From NCBI RefSeq assembly GCF_030709675.1, contig NZ_JAUZQD010000005.1, positions 124,001 to 188,000 on the forward strand: DNA of 64,000 nt. The letters are read 5' to 3'. Below the pieces are notes generated by a model, which searched no databases, was not told where the DNA came from, and saw only the letters and a program-made list of their open reading frames with translations. The position numbers were made by a program, and so were the translations under genes. This DNA is from Symbioplanes lichenis. GTDB taxonomy: Bacteria; Actinomycetota; Actinomycetes; Mycobacteriales; Micromonosporaceae. Of the stretch, positions 51,199 through 59,353 are shown piece after piece; position 1 is the first letter of the stretch, and every line of letters begins with the position of its first letter.

Positions 51199-51246
51199 GG
51201 AGTTCGTTGGGCACAAAGTCGGCACAGCTCAAAGCCGGACGGGCCT

Positions 51247-51399
51247 TCACCGCGAACCGCCGATCCTAGCCTCAGCCAGCGCCGAGCCGATGAGGTTGCG
51301 ACACCGGTTCTTATTCGGCCACCAGTGGACGTAGGTCTCCAGCGTTGTGCGCAGGCTGGCGTGCCGTAACGCTTTCTGCACGTCTGCGACGATCAGCGC
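51247..51399 (-). pseudogene. C-terminal remnant of a tyrosine integrase
   Basis: The minus strand encodes about 50 residues, ALIVADVQKALRHASLRTTL followed by ETYVHWWPNKNRCRN, the end of a phage/plasmid-type tyrosine recombinase. The box III His (LRH) and the nucleophilic Tyr (LETYVHW) are present, but everything upstream, including the box I Arg, is missing. The gene points toward the tRNA, as integrase genes of tRNA-targeting elements usually do. Its 5' truncation coincides, to within a few bases, with the 5' truncation of the XRE gene on the other strand, so one deletion removed both N-termini. Confidence 0.8.
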
Positions 51400-52586
51400 A
51401 CGGCACCTCGGTCGGCTTGCTCGGGGGGAACGTGGATCTACAGGGGCTACCCCTGCCACTCGTCGCGCACTCCAGACGATGTTCGGCATGTCGCTGGAGG
51501 ATCTGCTTCGCCCATACGTCCTGGACTCCGGAATAGCCGCGCCGGCTACCGACGGCTCATTGGTGCTGCCGTCACCGGCAACGAAAGGAGCATCCTCGCC
51601 ATGGCAGCCGATCGAGCCCGACGTTTCGCACTGCTGACCTCTGAGAGTACGACCGTGAAGCGGTTGACCAGCTACGAGACGACGTGCAGCGTCTCGCTCT
51701 GGCGTACCCGCAGCGGCCTCTGACCGAGCTGCTCGGGGACCTCGTGGAGACGCAGGACACCTTGTTCACGCTTCTGGAGCGGCGGCAGAGCCCGCAGCAA
51801 GCCCGTCAGTTGCACTTCCTCGCCAGTGTGACCAGCGGCCTTCTCGCCAAAGCGTCCCATGACCTGGCAGACCCGCATGCGGCGATGCTCCAAGCGCGTA
51901 CCGCTGTCCTCTGCGCCGACCAGGCCGATCACAACGGCCTACGGGCCTGGCTTCGCGGTCTCCAGTCCCTCGTTGCGTACTGCTCAGGCCGCTACGCAGA
52001 GGCCGTCCGGTACGCCGAGATGGGCAGCGACTTCGCTTTTCGCAGCAACGGCACGACGTCGGTGTGGCTTCCGGTCAGTGCCGCCCGCGCCTACGCGGCA
52101 CTCGGCAACGGTGAGAAGACGATCAGCGCCATCCGAGCAGCTGAAGAGGCGTGGAGCCACGTCGAACCGGATGAGATGGACGAGCTCGGCGGCATCTGCA
52201 CGTTCAACCAGCCGCGGACGCTGTACTACGCGGCTGATGCTCTTGCGTGGCTGCCGAGCGAGACTGAGCAGGCCATCGGCTATGCCTCCCGCGCGGTCAA
52301 TGCCTATGCCGACCCCCACGAGCCCTCTTGGGCCTTCGGCGACCAGGCAGGCTCACACTCAGACCTGGCCGTCGCCCGGATCGCATCTCGCGACGTCGAG
52401 GGCGCCGAGGAGGCGTTGTCCCCAGTCCTGTCGCTGGAGCCTTCCCAGCGCATCAACGGCATCGTGAACTCCGTTCAGCGGGTCCACCAGGCCGTGAGCT
52501 GAGCAGGACTGGCCGGTGGCGCCCAGGACCTCATCGAGCGCATCGAAGACTTCACCGCCACACCGCTGAAGGCACTACCCAGGTAG
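51392..52586 (+). pseudogene. XRE-family/TPR transcriptional regulator, multiply broken
   Basis: The parts of one protein can be followed across all three plus frames. First comes the second half of a helix-turn-helix (SARHLGRLARGERGS, TRRALQTMFGMSLEDLL, frame of 51392). Next is AMAADRARRFALLTSES (frame of 51601), then DQLRDDVQRLALAYPQRPLT and the TPR region (frame of 51684). An in-frame TGA at 52500-52502 interrupts the tail, which would continue AGLAGGAQDLIERIEDF to a TAG at 52584. So there is a 5' truncation, two frameshifts and one nonsense change. Relatives are common standalone regulators in Streptomyces and Micromonospora. Non-functional as a full-length protein; the 272-residue TPR part could still be made from the GTG at 51684. 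Confidence 0.82.
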
Positions 52587-52601
52587 GGCAAGATCGGGGT
52601 C

Positions 52602-53127
52602 ATGCACCCTGTAGAACTCGCCGGCCGCGCCGTCCGACTCCGGGAATTCCGGGAGGACGACGCGGCCGCTTCTTTGTCCGTAGTCGGTGACACACGAGTC
52701 ACTCAGTGGCTGTCCTTCGACAAACCGAGACGCAGTCGGCGCAGCACAGATGCTCAACGGGATTCTTGAGCGCGCCGTCCTCGAGTCCCGCTCTGAGTAC
52801 TACCTCGCCGTCGAGGTGCAGGGCGTACTCGCCGGTTTCTGCCGCCTCGGTTTCAACGGCGTGAAAGCCGCGAAGCTGGGCTACGCCATCGGTGCCGACC
52901 ACTGGGGCAAGGGCTACGCCACCGATGCGGCGCGCACGATGGTGGACTTCGGGTTCAACGAGTTGGGGCTGCACCGCATCTCGGCCGCTATCGGACCTGA
53001 CAACCATGCCTCCATAGCCGTTGTGGAATGTCTAGGGATGCAATACGAGGGCCGGATCAGGGATCACGTCCACACCAATGGCGCGTGGAGAGACTCTCTG
53101 CTCTACGCGGTCCTGTCCCACGAGTGA
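52602..53127 (+). pseudogene. frameshifted GNAT acetyltransferase (RimJ-like)
   Basis: The ATG at 52602 opens MHPVELAGRAVRLREFREDD to DTRVTQWLSFDKP in one frame. The match to the family then continues as RDAVGAAQML in the next frame and runs to 53127 (GYAIGADHWGKGYATDAART, VNEL-type helix, NGAWRDSLLYAVLSHE). A single frameshift near 52730 splits the gene. The 3' part alone keeps the CoA site (GKGYATDA) and most of the fold, so a truncated product from a start at 52687 or 52750 is conceivable. The gene follows the broken regulator by 15 bp. Confidence 0.78.
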
Positions 53128-53236
53128 CAGTTCGACCGCTCCTGACAGCCGGAAGCCTGCCTGCTACTTCGTTCGCGAGTCGAGGCGGCAGGTTTCAGCC
53201 TTCTACCGCCAGGCGACATACTCTCACAAGTCTCGC

Positions 53237-53512
53237 TTAATCCTGTGGCGGTGTCCGAACTCCTACTGCCTCAATCAGGCTGGCCACGCCCGCGATTTCA
53301 CTTCGAGCATTCGAACCGTACGCTTTATATGCCAGGTAAATAGAAAGCTCGACCAAGCCGACAAGTGTTCGGCCCTGCTCGATCGGGTTCAGGAGTTCAA
53401 ACTCATCATCATCATCTTGACCGCGCCCTTCTGCATCATCGATAGCTGCGAGGAGGAGGCGGGCGGCCTTAAGCGCCGATCCGTCGTCGGTCCAGAAGTT
53501 TTTCTCAGGCAT
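53237..53512 (-). CDS. hypothetical protein of the integrated element (91 aa)
   Basis: A 91-residue acidic, helical protein: MPEKNFWTDDGSALKAARLL followed by an Asp/Glu-rich loop and VGLVELSIYLAYKAYGSNAR. No family is recognised. AAGGAGA lies 5 bases before the ATG at 53512, the best ribosome binding site in the element, and codon use is less GC-biased than in the flanks, consistent with acquired DNA. It may be one of the few intact genes of the element. No signal peptide or membrane segment. Confidence 0.68.
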   Translation of the reverse strand: MPEKNFWTDDGSALKAARLLLAAIDDAEGRGQDDDDEFELLNPIEQGRTLVGLVELSIYLAYKAYGSNARSEIAGVASLIEAVGVRTPPQD

Positions 53513-53990
53513 CGTATCTCCTTAAGTCTGCTGCGGTTCCCGCTAAGCGAGGCAGGTCCAATCATAGGAGGACCGGAGTAAGGGCGCCTTTCCCGACGCC
53601 GAACTCAACGGCGGAATGATCTGGGGTCGATCCCACGACTATAATGAACCCACAGGCCAGACGCCTGGCCGGGCCGCACTGAATAATCCTCATAAGTTCC
53701 CCTGCGGAAGCGTTCCTTGTGAGAACTTTCTATACGGGTTCAAGGCGGCCCGCTTCGCAGGCCGCACGCGCCGTCTGAGCAGGGCCGCGCTACGCGCGCC
53801 GCTCGGCCACGGCGCCCGGCCGCTTCGCTGGGCGCCTACCCGGCGGTTCCAGCCCTGCGGCAGGCGCGACATACGAAGAAGTCCTTGGACCGCCGAAAGG
53901 CCGGCATCAGTCCAAGGGCTTCAGTTCGATCGAGGTACGTGAGCCGGTTCTGCCTCCGGCGGGGGTCTCTGACCTCTGGGATGGGTGGTG
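53513..53990. other. gene-free stretch of the element
   Basis: No credible gene. AT-richer to about 53740, then GC-rich with small imperfect hairpins such as GGCGCCCGGCCGCTTCG/CTGGGCGCC around 53810-53840. Confidence 0.4.
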
Positions 53991-54129
53991 CCATCCCGTC
54001 AACCTTCGTCCAGGCGAAGCCGAGCAGACAGGGCCTGCCTGGGCAAGGTCGGTCAGACGTAGGGTGCTCCACCTTGCCCAGGCAGGCCCTGCCCGCACCA
54101 CGATGTGTGGACGAAGGCCGACGGGATGG
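53991..54129. repeat. 139-bp nested palindrome
   Basis: The outer arms (53991-54012 and 54108-54129) are 22 bp with two mismatches. The inner arms (54029-54049 and 54071-54091) are 21 bp and perfect, around a 21-base loop. The unpaired parts between arms are 16 bases on each side. Such a structure could form a large cruciform or RNA hairpin. It lies 10 bp after the lipoprotein stop codon, so it may act as its terminator, or it may be a non-autonomous mobile element. Confidence 0.85.
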
Positions 54130-54138
54130 CCGGGGGCG

Positions 54139-54519
54139 TTAGCGCGACGTCGATGGCGCGGGCTTCTCCGACCCGAAAGGTACTGGCGTGACCGCCTCGA
54201 CCCCAGACGGATCGGGCTTCGGCCGTGCCGAGCCGGTGAGGCAGCTCTTGACGTATGCCTCCTCCGCCTGTGCGCGCCATTCATCAGAAACGTACCCGCT
54301 GTCGTCTGACGGAATGGACGCCTTTAGTAGCACCCAGCCCTTTCCGCAGGCGTCCTCGCTCGGGTCGGTGCCCTGATTCTGTAGCTGTTGCCGATACGTG
54401 ATGCCCTTGGCGGACATGTCATCCAGGAACTTCATGCGCTCGTCGTAGGAGGCCGTGCATGCCAAGAGCGACAGCATGGCGGCGGCCGTCAGCGAGACAG
54501 CCGGTGCCCGGAGATTCAT
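54139..54519 (-). CDS. predicted lipoprotein
   Basis: A 126-residue protein with a lipoprotein signal peptide (MNLRAPAVSLTAAAMLSLLA followed by the lipobox Cys) and a mature domain of helices (YDERMKFLDDMSAKGITYRQ, EWRAQAEEAYVKSCLTGSAR) containing two more Cys, then a Pro-rich C-terminus. No family is recognised. ATG at 54519 is chosen because the signal peptide begins there; the frame is open 11 codons further up. It would be lipid-anchored on the outer face of the membrane. It sits inside the tRNA-Ala element. Confidence 0.72.
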   Translation of the reverse strand: MNLRAPAVSLTAAAMLSLLACTASYDERMKFLDDMSAKGITYRQQLQNQGTDPSEDACGKGWVLLKASIPSDDSGYVSDEWRAQAEEAYVKSCLTGSARPKPDPSGVEAVTPVPFGSEKPAPSTSR

Positions 54520-55163
<644 letters not shown>

Positions 55164-55294
55164 TCGTCGGGCACAAGCTCGGCACAACAGAGCACGTACA
55201 GCACCAGCAAACGCTGTCAGGCGTCGGAAGCTCCCGGCCAGGTCAGACGATCTATGTGTCCGACTGCTCACGTTTCCCCGGGCCGCAGGGTCTA

Positions 55295-55320
55295 TGGGGT
55301 TCAAATCCCCACAGCTCCAC
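55295..55320 (+). repeat. att repeat, distal copy (tRNA-Ala 3' end)
   Basis: An exact copy of 51140-51165 without the rest of the tRNA. It marks the far boundary of the integrated element and is followed by a tRNA-type terminator. Confidence 0.9.
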
Positions 55321-55336
55321 GTGAGTCGGTGGCCTG

Positions 55337-55357
55337 TGTCCGCGGAAAGCGCGGACA
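55337..55357 (+). terminator. terminator hairpin after the distal att copy
   Basis: A perfect 8-bp stem (55337-55344 against 55350-55357) with a GAAAG loop, 16 bp after the att copy. It resembles the hairpin at 51179 in design and distance and was probably the original terminator of tRNA-Ala before insertion. Confidence 0.8.
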
Positions 55358-55360
55358 TGG

Positions 55361-55465
55361 GCCTCACGTCATTTCTGCTCCGGGGGCCGAGCCCCCGGAC
55401 GCCCCACGGTGCGGTGCTTGCGGTTACCTCCGGTGGTTGCGCTGGGCGGGTGAGTGGACGACCCC
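55361..55465 (+). repeat. left copy of a degenerate ~100-bp direct repeat flanking the graspetide cluster
   Basis: Begins GCCTCACGTCATT and aligns with 59978-60080 through GGGGCCGAGCCC, CCACGGTGCGGTGC and GCGGGTGAGTG, at roughly 70% identity by eye. A 37-bp tandem repeat (GGTTGCGCTGGGCGGGTGAGTGG type) starts within it at about 55433 and repeats near 55470. Confidence 0.6.
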
Positions 55466-55556
55466 GTTGTGGTTGCGCTGAGCGGGTGAGTGGGGTGGCA
55501 AACGGTGAGCCAGGCCGGCCTTCGAAGGCCGTGTGCCTGCTAACCGCCCGCCACGT

Positions 55557-56711
55557 CTAGTGGCTGGATACCGGCTGCTCCTCCCACTGCAGGTTGCCGG
55601 GAACGTCGAGCCAGAACCGGTGTGCTCCAGCCACGGTGACGGTGAGCCCGAGACGGTCACGGGTGGGGTTTCCTGCGCCGGCCCACTGGTCGTAAGCGGC
55701 CTCCACGTCGTCCCATAGGCGGCGCGGGCCGTACTGCTCCACTCGGACGGTGGCATCCTCGACCATGGCCCAGGATCCATCGTCGGCGAACAGCCACAGT
55801 TGCTCCACGCCGCCCTCGGGCGTGAACCCGAGACCAGTGACTCCCGGTACCTGAAGCGCGATCCACAGACCCGCGTCAGGTTCATGCAGAACCGAGCTGG
55901 CAACAGTGGCTGTGCGGCTCTGGCCGGTCTGCTTCACGGCTGCGCCGAGTCGTTGCGCGGCGATGCCGGCCGAGCGCACCGGCATGAAGCCGGCGTAGCT
56001 CGGCAGAAAGAAGCCTTGTGCCGTGTTGCGGGCAACCTCCAAGCGCACAAGCGGGCCGCCGCCGAGGTCACGCCACAGGCTCGCCACGATGCTGCCGCCG
56101 TCGCGCACTTGGGCCAGCCAAGCCGGCGGGATGCGCGGCACGGACACGGTGGCGATCACCCGGTCGTACGGAGCGCCGCCCGGCCAGCCCCGCTCACCGT
56201 CTCCCACGATCAACGTCGGCAGGTGGCCGGCATTGACCAGGTGTCGTGCGGCCAGGTCGCTCACCGTCTTGTCAACCTCGACGGTAGTCACGTGATCGTC
56301 TCCCAGGCGGTGGCATAGCAGCGCGGCGTTGTACCCGGTGCCGGTGCCGATTTCCAGCACCCGCTCGGTGCCCTGCAGGTGCAAGGCGTCGAGCATCAGC
56401 GCCATCAGGCTCGGTTGGGTCGAGCTCGATGTGGCCTGGCCACTGAGCGGCCACGCGTCCGGGTCGGGGCTCACGTGCCCGTCGAGCTGGGTGGCCAAGG
56501 TCGTGTCGGAGTAGACCTGATCCCAGTACCGGGCGTCGGCCGGGCCGACCGGCTGCCACTTTCCGTCGGGCAGGCGCTCGAAGAACCCGGGAAGGAAGAA
56601 GTGCCGGGGCACCCGAGCGAACGCCTCACGCCACGCAGGATCGGACAGGTGCCCGGTGCTCTGCAGCTCCTGCACATAGCGGCGTACGTCAGCCGCCCGC
56701 TGATCCGTCAT
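55557..56711 (-). CDS. PIMT-like methyltransferase of an ATP-grasp peptide (graspetide) system
   Basis: A 384-residue protein. The N-terminal two thirds resemble protein-L-isoaspartate O-methyltransferase: FARVPRHFFLPGFFERLPDG, GHVSPDPDAWPLSGQATSSS, VLEIGTGTGYNAALLCHRLG (SAM site), YDRVIATVSVPRIPPAW. The C-terminal 140 residues are specific to methyltransferases in ATP-grasp RiPP clusters. In characterised relatives such enzymes methylate an Asp of the cross-linked peptide, which then closes to an aspartimide. ATG at 56711 has GGAG 5 bases upstream and overlaps the ligase TGA by one base (TGATG). Third gene of the cluster operon. Confidence 0.92.
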   Translation of the reverse strand: MTDQRAADVRRYVQELQSTGHLSDPAWREAFARVPRHFFLPGFFERLPDGKWQPVGPADARYWDQVYSDTTLATQLDGHVSPDPDAWPLSGQATSSSTQPSLMALMLDALHLQGTERVLEIGTGTGYNAALLCHRLGDDHVTTVEVDKTVSDLAARHLVNAGHLPTLIVGDGERGWPGGAPYDRVIATVSVPRIPPAWLAQVRDGGSIVASLWRDLGGGPLVRLEVARNTAQGFFLPSYAGFMPVRSAGIAAQRLGAAVKQTGQSRTATVASSVLHEPDAGLWIALQVPGVTGLGFTPEGGVEQLWLFADDGSWAMVEDATVRVEQYGPRRLWDDVEAAYDQWAGAGNPTRDRLGLTVTVAGAHRFWLDVPGNLQWEEQPVSSH

Positions 56712-57643
56712 CACTTCTCCTTCTCGAGAGCGTCAGCCAGCGCCGACGCGATCGGTAGCCCTGTCTCGTCTTCGATCCACGCCCATTGCCCGTTCGGGTT
56801 CACCTCCAGAAACACGTACTCGCCGCCAGGAGTCGCGATCAGGTCGAAGGCGCCGAACCGCAACCGCAGGCGCCGCAGCACCGTCCGCAGCTTCGCGGCG
56901 ACGTCGACAGGCAAGTCGTACGTGCTGTAACGCAAGTTGTGGTAGTCCGACCGCCAATCCGTACGCCCCTTATCGGTGGTCGCATCAATGCGAGCCGTGA
57001 AGAGGTGACCATCGACCGCGGTGACGCGCAGCTCGTACGCCTTCGGGATCTGCTGCTGAAACAGGTGCGCGGTGACGGATATCGAGTCATCCAACGTGCG
57101 CGGGTCGACAGCGCTGGCATAGATGACGTGACCACTGTCCAAGATGCCCGCCGTGAAGGGCTTATAGACAACCGGCCCGCAATCTTCCGCGAAAGCACGC
57201 GCCTCGGCGGGAACGTTGGTCACCAGGGTTGCCGGCACTCGCAACCCAGCAGCTGCCGCCACCGCGAGTTGCAGCGGTTTGTGGTCCGCCGCCCGGATGT
57301 CATCCGGGTGATTCAGCCACGGTAGCGCCGACAACACACCCCGCAGCCCAGCGACGGCTTCTCGCCTCACCCATGTCGCTTCAGGCACATCGCCTGGGAT
57401 CGTGATCGGTGTCGGCCGCCGCCACCAGGCGCACGCCACGTCGCTCAGGTTCAGCGTGCGTGACCCGGTGCGCAGGTGCCCGGTCCAGCCGGAGCAGAAG
57501 CGGGCACCTAGCATTATCTCAGCGGGGAACGTAGCAGGGTCGCAGCGCACCACCGGCACGTCCCGGCGGTGCAGTTCCATGATCACCGCATCGGCGGTCA
57601 CGTCGAGATCGCCGGTGAAGACTGCTACCGTCCGCCCGCCCAT
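56711..57643 (-). CDS. tgmB: ATP-grasp ribosomal peptide maturase (graspetide synthetase)
   Basis: A 310-residue ATP-grasp ligase of the SAV_5884-type family, forming ester (or amide) side-chain links between Thr/Ser/Lys and Asp/Glu of a precursor peptide. It contains the N-terminal domain TVAVFTGDLDVTADAVIMEL and CAWWRRPTPITIP, the central HKPLQLAVAAAAGLRVPATL, GPVVYKPFTAG (ATP-binding Lys) and YELRVTAVDGHLFTARID, and the metal-binding C-terminus DLIATPGGEYVFLEVNPNGQ. The start ATG is 6 bp after the precursor peptide stop. GC content looks lower than in core genes of the window. Confidence 0.94.
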   Translation of the reverse strand: MGGRTVAVFTGDLDVTADAVIMELHRRDVPVVRCDPATFPAEIMLGARFCSGWTGHLRTGSRTLNLSDVACAWWRRPTPITIPGDVPEATWVRREAVAGLRGVLSALPWLNHPDDIRAADHKPLQLAVAAAAGLRVPATLVTNVPAEARAFAEDCGPVVYKPFTAGILDSGHVIYASAVDPRTLDDSISVTAHLFQQQIPKAYELRVTAVDGHLFTARIDATTDKGRTDWRSDYHNLRYSTYDLPVDVAAKLRTVLRRLRLRFGAFDLIATPGGEYVFLEVNPNGQWAWIEDETGLPIASALADALEKEK

Positions 57644-57649
57644 TGCCGG

Positions 57650-57871
57650 TCAGTCCTCGGTCTGGTCTTGGTCGGCGTCGGCGCCGCCCTTGTTGTCCTG
57701 CGTCACCGTGCTGGTGGACGTCCGGCCCGTGGAGTGCCTCAGCGCGGGGACAGGCACACCCTTGGCCGAGATCATGTTGATCTGCCGATCCGGGTCGAAC
57801 CGGATCGCTGCCATGTCGACCGGCATCGGCTGAGCCGGAACTGCCTGACGTACACCGAAGGCGAGGGTCAT
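57650..57871 (-). CDS. tgmA: ATP-grasp-modified RiPP precursor peptide (graspetide)
   Basis: A 73-residue precursor. The leader carries the family motif LAFGVRQAVPAQP and the conserved IRFDPDRQINMISAKG segment. The core is Thr-rich then acidic: TGRTSTSTVTQDNKG followed by ADADQDQTED, giving several Thr donors and Asp/Glu acceptors for omega-ester rings. The ribosome binding site AAAGGAAGGAAG precedes the ATG at 57871. It is the first gene of a three-gene operon with the ligase and methyltransferase. Ring topology cannot be read from sequence. Product bioactivity is unknown. Confidence 0.92.
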   Translation of the reverse strand: MTLAFGVRQAVPAQPMPVDMAAIRFDPDRQINMISAKGVPVPALRHSTGRTSTSTVTQDNKGGADADQDQTED

Positions 57872-57955
57872 CGGCCTTCCTTCCTTTGATGGGGCACATA
57901 TGGGAACCAGAGATGCCGGTCAAATCCCGATGCAACGGATCGATGGCGCGCTGTT

Positions 57956-58120
57956 TCAACTCGCCAACGGAAGCGGGTCTTGACTCACGCGCCGGACGTT
58001 GATCAGCTCGGACCGGCTCGCCCTGGGTGACGCGCCGGCTGGCGTAAGCTCCTCGAAAAGATCGCCACGGCACTCCCCCGCCGCCAGCGCGGCCTCAGCG
58101 GCTCGCACTCCAAGCGACAT
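57956..58120 (-). CDS. small ORF upstream of the precursor gene (54 aa), possibly a second cluster peptide
   Basis: A 54-residue frame, MSLGVRAAEAALAAGECRGD to PRASRSELINVRRVSQDPLP, lies 84 bp upstream of the precursor gene on the same strand. Its translation start is preceded by CATCAAAGGAAAGGG, closely matching CATCAAAGGAAGGAAGG before the precursor start, which suggests a duplicated or shared translation signal. The peptide has no Thr-Asp core like the graspetide and no recognised family. It may be a small accessory protein or a chance frame. Confidence 0.38.
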   Translation of the reverse strand: MSLGVRAAEAALAAGECRGDLFEELTPAGASPRASRSELINVRRVSQDPLPLAS

Positions 58121-58222
58121 CCCTTTCCTTTGATGCAATCACGGTACGATCAACCGCAAAGGCGTAGAACTGACGACCAGTACGAGTAAAAGTCAAGAGA
58201 CCAGCATTTGGGGAGGGGTCTC
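58121..58222. promoter_or_regulatory. divergent promoter region of the graspetide cluster
   Basis: About 100 bp of AT-richer DNA between the peptide-side genes and the XRE regulator. It must drive both directions. A plus-strand stretch TTTGATGCAATCACGGTACGAT is flanked by possible -10/-35 boxes, but none is strong. GGGGAGGGG (58210-58218) is the regulator's ribosome binding site. Confidence 0.4.
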
Positions 58223-59341
58223 ATGCCACGCGGAATCGCTACCCCGACTGGCAGTCAGGGTTCACGTGCGTCGGGCCTTGTCTCGGGCTCCGTACTACGG
58301 CTGGCGCGGCGGTCGACAGCAATGACGCAAGAGAGATTCGCCGAAGAGCTTGCCGTCGACGTCAGCACCATCCAGGGATGGGAATCCGGACGTCGGCCGC
58401 TCCCCGCCATCGGCGCCGGCGACTTCTTCCAACTGTGCGGACGCCTGTCCCGCATGGGAGCCCCCGCCTCCACGAGGCGTCACCTGCGTGAGGCAATTGA
58501 AGCGGATCAAGTGTTGGCCGTGGGAATCACCGCTGGTGATGCATGGGTGAATCCGGACAGTCACCCCTTGGCGGCCAGCGTGCATCGCTGGACAACCACC
58601 AACCTGATCCTGTGGCCGATCCTCGGCAAGACGCCACGGCACCTGCAGGAGTTCGTGCCTCGGACGCCCCGGCGTGGCCCTGCACCCGCCCAGCCCTCGC
58701 TCAGCTACGAAGAGCGCACCCGCTTCCTCGACCATCTGCTCACTGTTGCCGAGCGAGCCAAGCACGCTGATGAGGCTTTGCTCCGCCGTCAGGCCGTCTA
58801 CCTACTTGGGTTCGACGGCAGACAAGCAGCGGTCGACTGGCTCAGGAACGAGTGGACGCGCGCCGGCCGCCGCCGGCCGACAAGCGGCAACATCACGGAG
58901 CTCTTGGAGGCTCGTTCTGCCTCCGTGGCCCTTGCCATGGCGGGCGACAGTACCCACCTGCACGACTTTGTGGACCACATGACAGATCAGTCCGAAGAGA
59001 GAGCGAACCTCAACTACTGGGCTTACTGGATAGGAGAGCTGAGCGACGAACAAGCAAGCGACTCCTTCATGTTGAGCGCCGACACCCGTTCGTGGACAGG
59101 CCACCGGATGCTGGAACACCTCCTTCAACGCCTGGACCCCGCTTCGCCGCACCTGCCCTTGAACCTCTCGACCCTGCACGCTCTTGTGGCCTCGCGTCCC
59201 TCCTTGCTGAGCGGCCGGCCAAACGCACGCGCATCGATCACTCGTGTGCTCGATAGGCTCGCCTCCAGCGACACGCTGACAGGCACCGGGCGCGGCCAGC
59301 TCGCAGGGCTCCAGTACGCAGTACGCATTGCTGATCGGTAG
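58223..59341 (+). CDS. XRE-family helix-turn-helix regulator
   Basis: A 372-residue protein. The N-terminal HTH (about 25-75) reads LRLARRSTAMTQERFAEELA, VDVSTIQGWESGRRPLPAIG. The remaining 300 residues are helical with repeats (TRFLDHLLTVAERAKHADEA, QAAVDWLRNEWTRAG, DFVDHMTDQSEERANLNYWA) and probably sense a ligand or partner. ATG at 58223 has GGGAGGGG 5-6 bases upstream. It is divergent from the graspetide operon and 12 bp before the HD-domain gene. This regulator plus HD protein pair recurs beside graspetide genes in Streptomyces and relatives, to my recollection. It probably controls the cluster. Confidence 0.85.
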   Translation: MPRGIATPTGSQGSRASGLVSGSVLRLARRSTAMTQERFAEELAVDVSTIQGWESGRRPLPAIGAGDFFQLCGRLSRMGAPASTRRHLREAIEADQVLAVGITAGDAWVNPDSHPLAASVHRWTTTNLILWPILGKTPRHLQEFVPRTPRRGPAPAQPSLSYEERTRFLDHLLTVAERAKHADEALLRRQAVYLLGFDGRQAAVDWLRNEWTRAGRRRPTSGNITELLEARSASVALAMAGDSTHLHDFVDHMTDQSEERANLNYWAYWIGELSDEQASDSFMLSADTRSWTGHRMLEHLLQRLDPASPHLPLNLSTLHALVASRPSLLSGRPNARASITRVLDRLASSDTLTGTGRGQLAGLQYAVRIADR

Positions 59342-59353
59342 AGGAGGCCACAG

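Noticed and set aside
51684..52502. intact TPR protein
   Set aside because: The frame is open, but its upstream and downstream family-matching sequence lies in other frames or after a stop, so it is the largest piece of a pseudogene.
53616..53942. plus-strand frame in the element (109 codons)
   Set aside because: No start signal, Arg-rich composition and no family resemblance.
55290..55320. second tRNA gene
   Set aside because: Only the T arm and acceptor 3' strand are present; it is the distal att copy.
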